DNA from: Pseudoalteromonas sp. T1lg23B
Lineage (GTDB): Bacteria; Pseudomonadota; Gammaproteobacteria; Enterobacterales; Alteromonadaceae
Assembly: GCF_002964665.1 (NCBI RefSeq)
Contig: NZ_PQBZ01000034.1
Span: forward strand, 558,429-622,428
Direction of reading: 5' to 3'
DNA length: 64,000 nt
The translations under genes were made by a program, and so were the position numbers. The notes under the pieces were generated by a model. That model made no database searches and was not told where the DNA came from. It was given only the letters and a program-made list of their open reading frames with translations. Within the stretch, counting starts at the first letter, position 1. Each line of letters begins with the position of its first letter. Below, in pieces: positions 30,847-41,095 of this stretch.

Positions 30847-32219
30847 TTAACGCACTTTTGCTTCTAACTCTACCAAGTCAGTTATGTGACATGTCTCACC
30901 ACTGTGGATTTTAATGCCATGTTCACCAAAATAGTCACGCTGCGCTTGCACTAAATGGCCATTGCTTGGCGTACTCAAAGTAGCAATATAAGTTTGCGTT
31001 GATGACAAAACAGGGAACGCCAAACCACTTGCGACTGCTAACCCTGTTACTTTACGAAGTGCTGCCGCCTCTTTATCAAGAGTATCAATAAATTCAACAC
31101 CTTGTGCAACATCGTCTAGGTAATCGGCACGAATGATACAACCAGCTCTCCACGTTTGCAGTGTTTTGGCTAGGTCGACTTTCCATTGATGCTCTCGTGA
31201 TGCGCCTTTGATAAGTGCTAGACCTTGACGATAGACAGCAAGCTCGCCAAATAGAACGCGTCTTTCAATTCCTCAAGATCAACATCTACTTTTATGGTTG
31301 TCTTATTTGCATACGTCATTTCTTTGGCCGCGTGCGTATCAATAGTGTTAGTGAGGTGTCTCGCCTGAACCGCCGCAACTAAAGATGGCACTGCAATACC
31401 AAGCTCAAGTGCGTTTTGCGCCGTCCACAAGCCAGTTCCTTTCGCCCCAACTTTGTTATCAATCAAATCTACCAAAGGCTCTGATTGCTCTGTCTCAAGG
31501 CTCAATATATGACTTGAAATCGATAGTAAATAACTATTTAACGTGTCTTGAGACCACTGATCGAATATTGCAGCAACTTCCTTTGGCGAACGCCCAGTTC
31601 CGTGACGCAGTAGTTGGTACATTTCTGCAATTAGTTGCATAAGCGCATATTCAATGCCATTGTGTACCATTTTCACGAAATGGCCACTAGCCGACTGCCC
31701 AACTCGCGCGAAGCAAGACTCGCCGTTGTAGCTCGCAGCCACTTTTTCAAACCATGGTTCGACACGCTCCCACCCACCTTCAGAGCCACTCGCCATCATG
31801 GCTGGACCATGACGTGCTCCTTCGGCACCACCTGAGATCCCCATCGTAGCGAACTCAAATTTATTCTGATATTTCAGCTTTCGCGCAATACCATCTTTAT
31901 AATTGCTATTACCACAATCAACGATAATATCTTCTTTGGCAACCCCAGCTTCAACCAAGTCAGTGCACACGCGATCAACTAACTCACCAGCTGGTACCAG
32001 CAATAAAATCGAACGAGGTGATTCTAGGCGTCGTACCATATCACCGAGATCTGAAACTATGTGTAAACGCTCGGCTAAGCCCAAAGATTGAGCACAGCTA
32101 ATCAACTCAGCGCCAGCGTCAGGGTTTTTGTCATAGGCAACAAGTGTTAACCCCTTTTCAATAAGGTTTAGCGCGAGGTTTTTACCCATCACCCCCAAAC
32201 CAACTAATGCAACCTGCAT
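30847..32219 (-). pseudogene. gnd: 6-phosphogluconate dehydrogenase, split by a one-base deletion
   Basis: Decarboxylates 6-phosphogluconate to ribulose 5-phosphate. The N-terminal 333 residues (31218-32219) are in one frame, with the Rossmann motif GLGVMGKNLALNL, ISGGAEGARHGP and the active-site segment KMVHNGIEYALMQLIAEMYQ. That frame then runs into a stop at 31218. The C-terminal domain continues in the next frame from about 31257 (VLFGELAVYRQGLALIKGAS, RAGCIIRADYLDD, VQAQRDYFGEHG) to a stop at 30847. The span is 1373 bases, one short of a multiple of three, so a single base is missing near 31257-31260. Repaired, it would be about 457 residues. Either a true frameshift or a sequencing/assembly error. 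Confidence 0.9.
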
Positions 32220-32478
32220 TTAGTTTCCTCCTCGGTAACTACAATATAGTGAGTATTTATGCTTCAAACAGCATTATACCCTAGCACTCATCAGATACTA
32301 GGGGCTAACTATTACACAACACACTGTCGATCTCACACATCAACACAGCAATAATCAGCGACAATCGAGCGAACTCGACTTATTATAATAACGCATTGCC
32401 AACGACTTTCGCCGAAGAAAGCATAAAAAACACTCACAAGTAAACTTTTTGGCAACAATATCAGTGATTGACCTACAC

Positions 32479-32505
32479 TGACACCGGTGTCATAATGGTG
32501 TCATA
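32479..32505. promoter_or_regulatory. Operator-like palindrome with an extra half-site
   Basis: TGACACCGGTGTCA (32479-32492) is a perfect 14-bp palindrome with a central CG, a shape typical of LacI-family operators. The half-site ggtgtcata at 32486-32494 recurs at 32497-32505, exactly 11 bases on, one helical turn. The cognate regulator is not in the window. Confidence 0.55.
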
Positions 32506-32601
32506 CAGATCATATAATTTAATCTCGCTGTTAAAAAGAGTTTTGAGTTAAATCTTTCTATTTATAGCGATTAGTTTGCAGAAAATGTGCTCACAATTGA
32601 G

Positions 32602-32617
32602 CTTGTTTGCAAACAAG
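32602..32617. promoter_or_regulatory. 16-bp perfect palindrome upstream of pykA
   Basis: CTTGTTTGCAAACAAG is perfectly self-complementary with no spacer, and ends 64 bases before the pykA ATG, a suitable place for an operator. I cannot assign a regulator; it does not match the HexR consensus I know. Confidence 0.5.
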
Positions 32618-32681
32618 TGGTCTGGTAATTGATTTGCACAAATAACATAACCCTATCGACATAGGCCTACAGGAGCTCCTG

Positions 32682-34115
32682 ATGCTTAGACGCACAAAAA
32701 TCGTAGCCACACTTGGACCGGCAACGGACAGAGATAACAATTTAGAAAAAATAATCCAAGCTGGTGCCAATGTGGTCAGACTGAATTTCTCCCATGGTGT
32801 TGCACAAGATCACAAAGATCGTGCACAGGCAGTACGTGACATCGCACAAAAGCTAGGTAAACATGTTGCTATCTTGGCTGACTTACAAGGTCCAAAAATC
32901 CGAGTTTCGACCTTTAAAGATGGTAAAGTGACACTCAATGTTGGTGCTAAGTTCACGCTTGACGCAAAAATGGAAAAAGGTCAAGGAACGGTAGAAGCCG
33001 TGGGTATTGACTATAAAGAACTTCCGCAAGATGTAAGTAAAGGTGACTTACTATTGCTCAATGATGGGCTAATACAGCTAACAGTAGACAGTGTAGATGG
33101 CCATCTTGTGCACACCACCGTGACTGTAGGCGGCGTGCTATCAAATAATAAAGGTATTAACCGTCTTGGTGGAGGCTTAACCGCTCCAGCATTCACGGAA
33201 AAAGACAAAGAAGACTTAATCACCGCAGCAGAAATTGGCGTTGATTACATTGCCGTATCTTTCCCTCGTTGTGGTGACGATATGCGTTACGTGCGCTCTT
33301 TGGCTGAACAGGCAGGTTCAAATGCACAATTACTTGCCAAAATAGAACGAGCTGAAGCAGTTGAAACGCAAGAAGCCGTAGACGATATTATTTTAGCTTC
33401 TGATGCAGTGATGGTTGCGCGTGGAGATTTGGGTGTAGAAATTGGAGACGCTGCGTTAGTTGGTAAACAGAAGTTGATCATCCGCCGTGCTCGCTCTTTG
33501 AACCGTACCGTTGTTACTGCCACGCAAATGATGGAGTCCATGATTGATAACCCGATGCCTACGCGAGCAGAAGTTATGGACGTCGCGAACGCAGTATTGG
33601 ATGGTACTGATGCAGTGATGTTATCAGCTGAAACAGCTGCTGGGGATTATCCTGAAGAAACAGTAGCGACTATGGCTCGCGTATGTCTTGGTGCTGAATC
33701 ACAACCAGAGATACACGTTTCTAAGCATCGCCTAGACAGCATGTTCTCAGATACCTCTGAAACGCTTGCGCTATCAGCTATGTACGCTGCAAACCATCTG
33801 GATTGTGTTAAGGCTATTGTCGCCCTAACAGAGTCTGGTAAAACAGCTAAGCTGATGTCACGGATCAGTTCGGGATTGCCAATTTATTCTCTATCAAGAC
33901 ATAAGAGTACATTGGGCCAGACAGCGCTTTATCGTGGTGTATATCCTGTGTTCTTCGATTCGACAAAGTGCTCAGACCAAACCATGGTTCGTGAAGCCCT
34001 CAACACGCTTGTTGCCTCTGGTTCGCTTGCAAAAGGTGATACAGTGATTCTGACACATGGTGATGCAATGGAAACAGTTGGTGCCACCAACACCATGAAG
34101 ATTGTAACCGTTTAA
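32682..34115 (+). CDS. pykA: Pyruvate kinase (PykA type)
   Basis: Converts phosphoenolpyruvate and ADP to pyruvate and ATP. The 477 residues align with E. coli PykA (480), starting [24 protein letters not shown]. Signatures include RLNFSHG, the active-site Lys region [24 protein letters not shown] and [24 protein letters not shown] lies 7 bases before the ATG. Its long upstream gap with two palindromes suggests regulation. Confidence 0.97.
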   Translation: MLRRTKIVATLGPATDRDNNLEKIIQAGANVVRLNFSHGVAQDHKDRAQAVRDIAQKLGKHVAILADLQGPKIRVSTFKDGKVTLNVGAKFTLDAKMEKGQGTVEAVGIDYKELPQDVSKGDLLLLNDGLIQLTVDSVDGHLVHTTVTVGGVLSNNKGINRLGGGLTAPAFTEKDKEDLITAAEIGVDYIAVSFPRCGDDMRYVRSLAEQAGSNAQLLAKIERAEAVETQEAVDDIILASDAVMVARGDLGVEIGDAALVGKQKLIIRRARSLNRTVVTATQMMESMIDNPMPTRAEVMDVANAVLDGTDAVMLSAETAAGDYPEETVATMARVCLGAESQPEIHVSKHRLDSMFSDTSETLALSAMYAANHLDCVKAIVALTESGKTAKLMSRISSGLPIYSLSRHKSTLGQTALYRGVYPVFFDSTKCSDQTMVREALNTLVASGSLAKGDTVILTHGDAMETVGATNTMKIVTV

Positions 34116-34408
34116 ACTACCTGTGGGGTGGCTTTACATGCTGCCCCTCTTATTTTTAAAAGTTATGTAACCGGTCACAAAAAATAAAAAGCTAAGTGTA
34201 AACATCAATAAGCTCTGTCATACACAACTGAGCCATATGAAATCAAAGTCGCAAAGCCATCCCGCAACATTGTCCATCAGATTTTGAAAACATGATGACA
34301 ATAGACGAAAACTGCCATTACTATCGATACGTAACGCGCACTTTTTAATGCGTATTAACTACCCGATAGATTGCAAAGCTTAACTAACATGTACGAAAAC
34401 GCCCAAGA
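34116..34408. other. Intergenic region between convergent pykA and the LytTR regulator
   Basis: About 290 bases. A likely pykA terminator lies at 34125-34157; the rest is AT-rich with no gene that I can support. Confidence 0.5.
34125..34157 (+). terminator. Probable pykA terminator
   Basis: ggggtggc (34125-34132) can pair with gctgcccc (34140-34147) using two G-U wobbles, with a 7-base loop, followed by a T-rich stretch. Confidence 0.55.
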
Positions 34409-35233
34409 CTAGCTCGCCAGTGCAGCCTTAACTTTATCACGGTAACTACGGCTTACTTTTAGTTCTTGACCGTTTTCTAATACTAACAGGTACTCGCCAC
34501 TACTTTGCGTAACTAATTTGCTAATCTGCTTTGTATTTACGATTGCCGAGCGGTGAACTCGAACGAACAGTGCAGGATCAAGTTCTTGCTCAAGTTCTTT
34601 CATTGTTTTTCGTAAAATATGTGTTTGACCGTCGCTACAATGCAAACACATGTAATCACCCGCAGCATCAATCCACTGAATCGTCGCTGTCGATACACGA
34701 ATAATTTCGCCCTGCTCCTTCACAGCAAGTGATTCAGGATACTTTTTATCGACTAGCGTATCGCCAGTTGCGAGTTTCTTCAAAATCTCCTCGCAGTTGT
34801 TTCCTGTAATGCCTGCCACGAAGCTCGCTAACTTTTTCTTATGCACGTTGTCTTGTTGTGTTTTTAAATAACTTTGCACTTTTTCCACCGCCTGTTTTAG
34901 TCTGTTGTCATCAACGGGTTTTAAAATGTAATCCAATGCATGAATTTCAAACGCTTGTACTGCGTACTGATCAAATGCAGTGACGAATACAATGGCAGGA
35001 AGTGGCTTGATGCTCTCGCTTAATGCTCTTGCGACTTCGAAACCGTTCATTCCGGGCATTTGGATATCTAAGAAAACTAAATCTATGTCTTGCGCCTGAC
35101 AAACATCTATTGCCTGTTGCCCACCACTACATAACTCTACGACTTCAATTTGCGAAAATGACTGTAAGCGCACTGCTAGGCCTTTTCTTGCCAAGGGCTC
35201 ATCGTCGACAATTAATGCTTTTATCTTGCTCAT
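34409..35233 (-). CDS. LytTR-family response regulator
   Basis: A 274-residue two-component regulator. The receiver domain (about 4-125) has the acid pair D10-D11, phospho-acceptor D56 (LVFLDIQMPG), the conserved Thr in FVTAFDQYAV and Lys in ILKPVDD. The C-terminal LytTR DNA-binding domain (about 170-272) has IQWIDAAGDYMCLH, RKTMKELEQELDPALFVRVHRSAIVN and LKVSRSYRDKVKAAL. Its ATG overlaps the stop of the kinase gene (TAATG), so the pair is translated together. Targets unknown. Confidence 0.93.
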   Translation of the reverse strand: MSKIKALIVDDEPLARKGLAVRLQSFSQIEVVELCSGGQQAIDVCQAQDIDLVFLDIQMPGMNGFEVARALSESIKPLPAIVFVTAFDQYAVQAFEIHALDYILKPVDDNRLKQAVEKVQSYLKTQQDNVHKKKLASFVAGITGNNCEEILKKLATGDTLVDKKYPESLAVKEQGEIIRVSTATIQWIDAAGDYMCLHCSDGQTHILRKTMKELEQELDPALFVRVHRSAIVNTKQISKLVTQSSGEYLLVLENGQELKVSRSYRDKVKAALAS

Positions 35234-36303
35234 TACTTCTTAGCCTTTTCAAAAGGAACGCGAATATTCACTTTCAAACCATTAGGTTCATTATGCGACA
35301 ACACAAATGAATAATTATTTTCGTAAAGTGTTTTCAATCTATCTATAGTGTTAGCAATACCCACACCTTGGGCATTTTTAAGTTGTCCGTTATCTAACTC
35401 AGCGCCAGGACCATTATCTCCTACCTCAAGTAACAACTCGTTGGCGAAAACTTGTGCTTTTATCTCTAGCTTACCGCCTTCTGCTAAATGGGCAATGGCA
35501 TATTTGATAGAATTTTCAATAATGGGCTGTAAGATCAAACTAGGCACCATTGCCTGTTTTGCTTCTTCGCTTACATCAATATCGATAGACAGGCGTTCAT
35601 CAAAACGGACTTTTTCAATCTCTAAATACAGTTGCAATGCATGTAATTCTTGCTCAAGTGCTACTTTTTTGATGGGGTCGGTATTTAAGGTGTAGCGCAA
35701 GAAGTCGCTTAACCTTGCGACCATCAAGTTCGCATCCTTGTTTTCTTCGACCAATATCAATGTTGAAATCGCATTGAGTGTATTAAATAAAAAGTGGGGA
35801 TTAAGCTGATAACGTAGCATCTTTAGTTGTGCTTCGTGAGCCATAGTATTTGCTTTGAGCGCCTTTTGACGTTCACTTTGTAGCAACTGATAATATTTAA
35901 TCCCGAAATACAAGCCACTCCAACACAGTACAATGTAAACGGAATCTAACCCCTGCTGAAGGTAATAAAACCACTCTTCAGGACGATAACCATGGCGGTA
36001 TATTTCCCATAGGTTGAACTTTTGAACAACCGCCCATAAGGTACCTGTGACGTAAGAAGCACCAAACACCACCAATATCAGCACCCAAGGTGAAGCGTTC
36101 CATATTTTGCGATACAAATATCGCAATGGCACCGTCATTAAACAGCCAGCATAAGCATTCAGCACGATAACAAACACATAAATATCGCGCATTTCAAATA
36201 CTTTTGAGCCTATATAGTTAACTAGCGCATAACCCAGCCAGCCTGCTATTTGTAAAACCCAAAAAAATCGTTGTCGATTATCGACCAGTGCTTGCCATTT
36301 CAA
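35233..36303 (-). CDS. LytS/YehU-type sensor histidine kinase
   Basis: Partner of the LytTR regulator. The start appears to be TTG at 36303, with GAGGAG about 12 bases upstream. The 356 residues have four N-terminal membrane helices (about 12-130), a short linker, then the His_kinase domain with the phospho-acceptor in RYQLNPHFLFNTLNAIS and an ATPase domain with PSLILQPIIENSIKYA and VGDNGPGAEL. There is no large sensory domain, so the signal may be sensed in the membrane. Confidence 0.92.
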   Translation of the reverse strand: MKWQALVDNRQRFFWVLQIAGWLGYALVNYIGSKVFEMRDIYVFVIVLNAYAGCLMTVPLRYLYRKIWNASPWVLILVVFGASYVTGTLWAVVQKFNLWEIYRHGYRPEEWFYYLQQGLDSVYIVLCWSGLYFGIKYYQLLQSERQKALKANTMAHEAQLKMLRYQLNPHFLFNTLNAISTLILVEENKDANLMVARLSDFLRYTLNTDPIKKVALEQELHALQLYLEIEKVRFDERLSIDIDVSEEAKQAMVPSLILQPIIENSIKYAIAHLAEGGKLEIKAQVFANELLLEVGDNGPGAELDNGQLKNAQGVGIANTIDRLKTLYENNYSFVLSHNEPNGLKVNIRVPFEKAKK

Positions 36304-36400
36304 AAGCTTATTAAACTCCTCGTGTTCTGTCTCAATTATATCCCAGTGCTCTCGATATAATCACTGTAAATTGTCTTAGTTTTCTTACTGTCCAGCGCAA

Positions 36401-36430
36401 ATAAAAAAGGCACCTAAGTGCCTTTTTTAT
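36401..36430 (-). terminator. Rho-independent terminator of the SulP gene
   Basis: Perfect 13-bp stem, 36401-36413 with 36418-36430, and loop ctaa. U tract on the minus strand comes from the A run at 36403-36408. Confidence 0.9.
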
Positions 36431-36448
36431 TGATTTTCTATGCGAACT

Positions 36449-38005
36449 TTATGCAAGCTTATCTGAGGCAACCTTATATTTTGGATCCTCAATCACATTT
36501 ACTTCGACGAGATCTCTTGCTTTTTCTAACAGATCTCGGCAGTCTTGGCTTAAATGGCGCAAATGAAGTTTTTTGCCAGCTTTGGTGTAACGCTCTGCTA
36601 AATTATCAATGGCTTCTATTGCACTGTGGTCAGCTACACGACTGTATTTAAATTCAATGATTACATCTACAGGGTCATTGCTAACATCAAACAAATCAGC
36701 AAAATTCTTTACCGAACCAAAAAATAAAGGCCCGTGAAGCTCATAAACTTTTGAACCTTCTTCATCGATATAGTTATTTGTGTAGATATGCTTGGCGTGT
36801 TCCCATGCAAACACTAAAGCTGACACTATCACACCAACACAGACCGCAATTGCAAGGTCAGTGATCACCGTGACACCTGACACTAGCACAATAACAAAAG
36901 CATCCGTTTTTGGTACTCGGTTCATTAATCTAAAGCTTGACCATTCAAACGTTCCCAGCACAACCATAAACATAACACCCACCAGTGCAGCAAGTGGGAT
37001 CATCTCAATGAGTCCAGCAGCGAATAGAATAAAGCCCAGAAGTAACAAGGCTGCCGTGATACCAGACAAGCGACTACGTCCGCCAGAGTTGATGTTAATC
37101 ATTGATTGACCAATCATGGCACACCCACCCATCGCACCAAATACACCACAGGTCATATTCGCCGCACCTTGACCGATACACTCACGGTTACTGTTGCCAC
37201 GCGTTTCAGTGATTTCATCTATTAATGTTAAGGTCAATAACGATTCGATTAAACCAATGGCTGCGAGCACTAAAGCATAAGGGAAAATAATCACGAATGT
37301 TTCCCAATTAAAAGGGACCATTGGAATGTGAAACTGCGGGAAACCACCAGCAATCGTAGCATCAGCATTACCTGACATATCTTTTAGGTAATCTAATACA
37401 TTACGAGCATCAAGATCTAAACCTATAACCAAGCCTGTTACGACTAAGATGGCGGCTAGCGAAGAGGGTATTGCAGTAGTCACTTTAGGCAAAAAATGAA
37501 TAATAAACATGGTTAGCGCAACTAGGCCCAACATGATGTACAGCTGACTACCTTGCATCCATTGCAACTGCCCTTGAGCATCAGAGACTTTAAATTGTCC
37601 CAACTGTGCCAAGAAAATAACGATCGCTAGACCGTTTACAAAGCCCAGCATAACTGGATGCGGCACCATCCGAATGAACTTTCCGAGTTTAAAGACCCCG
37701 GCCAGCACCTGTAGAATTCCCATGAGTAAAACTGTAGCAAACAGGTATTCAACACCGTGCTCCACAACGAGACTCACCATAACAACGGCAAGTGCACCAG
37801 TTGCCCCAGATATCATACCCGGACGACCGCCAAAGATTGACGTAATTAAACCAACAATAAACGCAGCGTATAAGCCAACTAACGGATCAACTTGCGCAAC
37901 AAACGCAAATGCAACTGCTTCTGGTACTAACGCAAGTGCGACAGTCAAACCAGATAAAATGTCATTTTTAGCAGAGCTTGGCGCCTTGCTGATTAAATTA
38001 AACAT
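36449..38005 (-). CDS. SulP-family anion transporter with STAS domain
   Basis: A 518-residue inner-membrane transporter of the SulP (SLC26-like) family. The N-terminal transport domain (about 1-400) starts [34 protein letters not shown], with [13 protein letters not shown] (the anion-binding segment) and [24 protein letters not shown]. The C-terminal STAS domain (about 410-505) is cytoplasmic. Members carry sulphate, bicarbonate or C4-dicarboxylates; no neighbour fixes the substrate. AGAGGA precedes the ATG. An Lrp-type regulator lies 126 bases upstream on the same strand. Confidence 0.93.
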   Translation of the reverse strand: MFNLISKAPSSAKNDILSGLTVALALVPEAVAFAFVAQVDPLVGLYAAFIVGLITSIFGGRPGMISGATGALAVVMVSLVVEHGVEYLFATVLLMGILQVLAGVFKLGKFIRMVPHPVMLGFVNGLAIVIFLAQLGQFKVSDAQGQLQWMQGSQLYIMLGLVALTMFIIHFLPKVTTAIPSSLAAILVVTGLVIGLDLDARNVLDYLKDMSGNADATIAGGFPQFHIPMVPFNWETFVIIFPYALVLAAIGLIESLLTLTLIDEITETRGNSNRECIGQGAANMTCGVFGAMGGCAMIGQSMININSGGRSRLSGITAALLLLGFILFAAGLIEMIPLAALVGVMFMVVLGTFEWSSFRLMNRVPKTDAFVIVLVSGVTVITDLAIAVCVGVIVSALVFAWEHAKHIYTNNYIDEEGSKVYELHGPLFFGSVKNFADLFDVSNDPVDVIIEFKYSRVADHSAIEAIDNLAERYTKAGKKLHLRHLSQDCRDLLEKARDLVEVNVIEDPKYKVASDKLA

Positions 38006-38028
38006 TCACATCCTCTTACAACATACAG

Positions 38029-38063
38029 AAAAGCGCTGGATTTTAACAAAATACAGCGCTTTT
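38029..38063. terminator. Possible terminator upstream of the SulP gene
   Basis: Perfect 10-bp arms aaaagcgctg (38029-38038) and cagcgctttt (38054-38063) with a 15-base loop. It lies between the Lrp-type gene and the SulP gene, both on the minus strand, so it could end the former transcript. The U tract is only four bases. Confidence 0.5.
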
Positions 38064-38131
38064 AACAAATTGGATTAAAAGGTATCGGGCTGACTGACGA
38101 CAGCATCACGACACAGCTCAATCATGTTTCA

Positions 38132-38590
38132 TTACAATGGTAAAGCCGTCGTTCTTTTCACGCAGGTCATGGTCACATTTGAATGTACTTCCTGAACGTA
38201 TTCAAGATTGAGCAAATTATCTCTCACAAACAACTCATAGCCTTCAATACCACGAGAAATAATCCTGAGCATGAAATCCATGGTACCAGCCATAGTGTAG
38301 CATTCCGTGACCTCATCATAGCTCATGATAAGCTTTTCAAACTCGGCCAAGTTGTTGCGCCCATGATTAGATAAACGAACATGTGCATACACCAACATAT
38401 CAAAACCGAGTTGCTTCTCATCCAATAAAGCAACCTTACCCTTGATATAGCCATCTTGTTCTAACTTGGCAATTCTTCGCCAACACGGTGATTGAGAAAG
38501 CCCCACTTTATCCGCAATTTCTGCTGTCGAAAGGCTCGCGTCTTGCTGTAATAGTGCCAATATTTGGCGATCAACCTGATTTAATGACAT
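38132..38590 (-). CDS. Lrp/AsnC family transcriptional regulator
   Basis: A 152-residue member with an N-terminal helix-turn-helix (LSTAEIADKVGLSQSPCWRRIAKLE) and a C-terminal RAM domain (AGTMDFMLRIISRGIEGYELF). It is clearly distinct from the global Lrp at 11726 and is probably a local regulator. Its neighbours are a SulP transporter downstream and a GloB-like hydrolase upstream, which may or may not be targets. Confidence 0.9.
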   Translation of the reverse strand: MSLNQVDRQILALLQQDASLSTAEIADKVGLSQSPCWRRIAKLEQDGYIKGKVALLDEKQLGFDMLVYAHVRLSNHGRNNLAEFEKLIMSYDEVTECYTMAGTMDFMLRIISRGIEGYELFVRDNLLNLEYVQEVHSNVTMTCVKRTTALPL

Positions 38591-38661
38591 TGTTTTTTCT
38601 TTAAATTTTAGTCAGTGGAAAAAATTATACATGCAGACAAGCTATTTGTCCGCCCCTATGA

Positions 38662-39303
38662 TCACCCAAACTGCCCACTCACAAATGGGTTATTATACTT
38701 TTCATAGCCAATTGTGGTGTTGTCACCATGCCCAGATAACACTACGGTTTCTTCGGGTAAAGTATACAACTGTTCCAGTATAGATTGCTTTAACTGGCTT
38801 GCATCACCTTTAGGAAAGTCTGTTCGACCGACCGAACCTTTAAACAACACATCCCCTACCAGAACTTGAGAAGAGTTATTATGATAAAACACCACATGAC
38901 CAGGTGTATGACCCGGACAGTGCCTTACTTCCAGTTTCATTTTACCCACGCTAACAGACTCTTTATGGGATAACCAGCGATCGGGATAGAATGCCGCTTT
39001 AGGCGCGAATCCAAACCTTTGCCACTGCATAGGCATCGCATCAAACCAAAATTTCTCGTCTTGTTGTGGCCCTATAATATCCACACCCAACACTTCTTTT
39101 AATTCGCCAGCCCCTCCCACATGATCTAGGTGTCCGTGAGTCAGTAATATGCACTCTATACTGAGCTGTTCGTCGTCAATACATTTTAGGATTCTATCCA
39201 CATCACCACCGGGGTCTACAATGGCTGTTTTACCTGTCTCAGGACAAGTAATTAACCTCGCATTTTGCATAAATGGTGTTACTGGGATGGTTATTACTTG
39301 CAC
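38662..39303 (-). CDS. Metallo-beta-lactamase-fold hydrolase, GloB/YcbL-like
   Basis: A 213-residue Zn-dependent hydrolase. Metal ligands are in LTHGHLDHVGG (HxHxDH), HCPGHTPGHV, GDVLFKGSVGRTD and the C-terminal SGHGDNTTIG. It resembles E. coli YcbL (GloC), a type II glyoxalase that hydrolyses S-lactoylglutathione; that activity is inferred. The start is GTG with AAGGAG about 7 bases upstream. It begins one base after the M14 peptidase stop, so the two are probably co-translated. Confidence 0.9.
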   Translation of the reverse strand: MQVITIPVTPFMQNARLITCPETGKTAIVDPGGDVDRILKCIDDEQLSIECILLTHGHLDHVGGAGELKEVLGVDIIGPQQDEKFWFDAMPMQWQRFGFAPKAAFYPDRWLSHKESVSVGKMKLEVRHCPGHTPGHVVFYHNNSSQVLVGDVLFKGSVGRTDFPKGDASQLKQSILEQLYTLPEETVVLSGHGDNTTIGYEKYNNPFVSGQFG

Positions 39304-39304
39304 C

Positions 39305-41095
39305 TTAATTCTCCTTAAACAACATTAAGATAGGATATTTTAAGTAAGCTTGATCATAAAAAGGTGTTTGCGCATACAACCACTCCATACGAGCGCTCGG
39401 GTCATCAGCAAAAACTTTATCTTCACGGATCTTTCTATCAAACTCTAAGGCTATTGTTGGGTTCTCTTTTAACATAGAACGCGCAAAAGGCTCTAATGCA
39501 TAATTTTCAACATACTCGGTGCGTTGAAAAATCGTATTAAATTCACCCCAACTAAAAAATGAGTCCGGTGCCTGTGGGTGTAACAAATGTGTGGCAAGTT
39601 TGCCTCGGATTTGTTCAGTACTAACTTGGTACCAGCCTGCAAGTTCCGGCGCTTTTACCTTATCAAAGCTAAATGATGCATCAACCATAAAGCGCCCTTC
39701 AAAAGGTGTTTTGGCGAATTCATAATCAGAGATATTAGCACTAATCAAGGTATCGATTGACTCAGGAACATGTTCAATCTTTGTTACTTTGATGCCATGT
39801 AATTTTAATTTTTCCACAAGTTCAGGATAAGCTGGCGGAATAAAGAAAGCTTCTGGCACATCAACTTTAGTAACCACCTCTTTTTGCCAGTAAATCGGTA
39901 ACGCATCATACTGAATCTTCTCGCCAAGATACTTAGCTTCTGTTTGTCCAGAAATCGCACTTTGGAAAAGCTTATACGCGATCCCTTTAAATGAGATCGT
40001 ATCTGGTTGCTTAGCATATGCCCTTTTTACAACCAACTGAGCGGGTCTGCTATTTTGTTCGATAGCGACAGCTTCACCCAGCTGCGCCTGATATTTCGAT
40101 AATGCCGAGATCAAACCGTCGTACAATACATAAGTGCCCAGTACGCGCTGCTTGTATGGTTTTAAAGAATGGTTTTCAACTAAAATAGTTGGAACGCCAG
40201 CTAAATCCCCCCAGCCATTTGAAAAACGTGGTGTAGCGACCCACCCAGCAATGCCCTTTTTGAAATCACGCTTGTCCATCGCAAACACCAACGGCCCTGG
40301 AATGTGTCCTTGTTGCTCTAATGTCTTATCAATAACGGGTTTGATTTGTGTCTCTAATACACGAGCAATAGCCGGTGACTCGCTCGCAAATTCAGGGTTA
40401 AACCCGTAAGTAATATCGTATTGATAGTCTGCGCCGTCGGTAACGTGTACGTCCAGATAAAGATCTGGTTGATACTCATCAATCACTTTTAAGATTGCTT
40501 GTACTTCGGGTGTATCAAGCTTTGTGTAATCTCTATTCAGATTCAAGTTATTAGCATTAGTGCGAAACCCCATCTCTAATGGGCCGCGCTGATTAATCCT
40601 ATTGAACTGACTACGTCGCTCATGGCCATCCACATTTAAGATCGGCACAAATAAGATATTTACCTTGCTTAATAAATCTCTACGTTTGCCTAATGCTATA
40701 TCCCTGAGCATCATAAATGCTGCGTCCTTGCCATCAATTTCCCCTGCGTGAATACCCGCTTGGATCAGCAAAGTCGGCTTGTTGTTATTCTTTAACATTG
40801 AGGCTGTGAAATGGCTTTGTTCAGAAGCAATGAGCATCTTTACAGCTCGTCCTGAATTACTATAGCCTATATTTATTGCTTTAAATTGAGTTGGGTTTGC
40901 GGCCACCAAACGCTCAACAAACGCCATGGTTTGCTGATAGTCGGGCGAATTCATACCCGCGCTAAGTTCAAAGTCCGTCGTTAAAGGACCCTTCATTTGC
41001 ATCAATTGCTCACTTTGTCCCTGCCAAGGGAGCAATGGTGGTAAATGAGCGTCTAATGACAAGCTTGCGGTCAACATAATCATGCTTGCTATCAT
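39305..41095 (-). CDS. M14-family zinc carboxypeptidase, exported
   Basis: A 596-residue metallopeptidase. A short signal peptide is seen at the N-terminus (MIASMIMLTASLSLDA). The Zn site is HAGEIDGKDA (HxxE) with a downstream His in YLDVHVTDGADYQYD, and a typical NRDY (NLNLNRDYTK) substrate region lies between. The catalytic Glu is likely in VENHSLKPYKQR. The C-terminal half (about 340-596) is an additional domain. It probably trims peptides in the periplasm. Operonic with the GloB-like gene. Confidence 0.9.
   Translation of the reverse strand: MIASMIMLTASLSLDAHLPPLLPWQGQSEQLMQMKGPLTTDFELSAGMNSPDYQQTMAFVERLVAANPTQFKAINIGYSNSGRAVKMLIASEQSHFTASMLKNNNKPTLLIQAGIHAGEIDGKDAAFMMLRDIALGKRRDLLSKVNILFVPILNVDGHERRSQFNRINQRGPLEMGFRTNANNLNLNRDYTKLDTPEVQAILKVIDEYQPDLYLDVHVTDGADYQYDITYGFNPEFASESPAIARVLETQIKPVIDKTLEQQGHIPGPLVFAMDKRDFKKGIAGWVATPRFSNGWGDLAGVPTILVENHSLKPYKQRVLGTYVLYDGLISALSKYQAQLGEAVAIEQNSRPAQLVVKRAYAKQPDTISFKGIAYKLFQSAISGQTEAKYLGEKIQYDALPIYWQKEVVTKVDVPEAFFIPPAYPELVEKLKLHGIKVTKIEHVPESIDTLISANISDYEFAKTPFEGRFMVDASFSFDKVKAPELAGWYQVSTEQIRGKLATHLLHPQAPDSFFSWGEFNTIFQRTEYVENYALEPFARSMLKENPTIALEFDRKIREDKVFADDPSARMEWLYAQTPFYDQAYLKYPILMLFKEN

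Larger units (their letters stand above)
32220..32681. promoter_or_regulatory. Divergent gnd/pykA control region
   Basis: A 462-base gap with both promoters expected and no ORF. It contains two separate perfect palindromes, at 32479-32492 and 32602-32617, listed separately. The length and the operator-like sites suggest the two carbon-metabolism genes are regulated. Confidence 0.6.

Noticed and set aside
31218..32219. A complete, short Gnd-like NAD-binding protein of 333 residues
   Set aside because: The missing C-terminal domain is present just downstream in the next frame, so this is a frameshifted gene and not a short paralogue.
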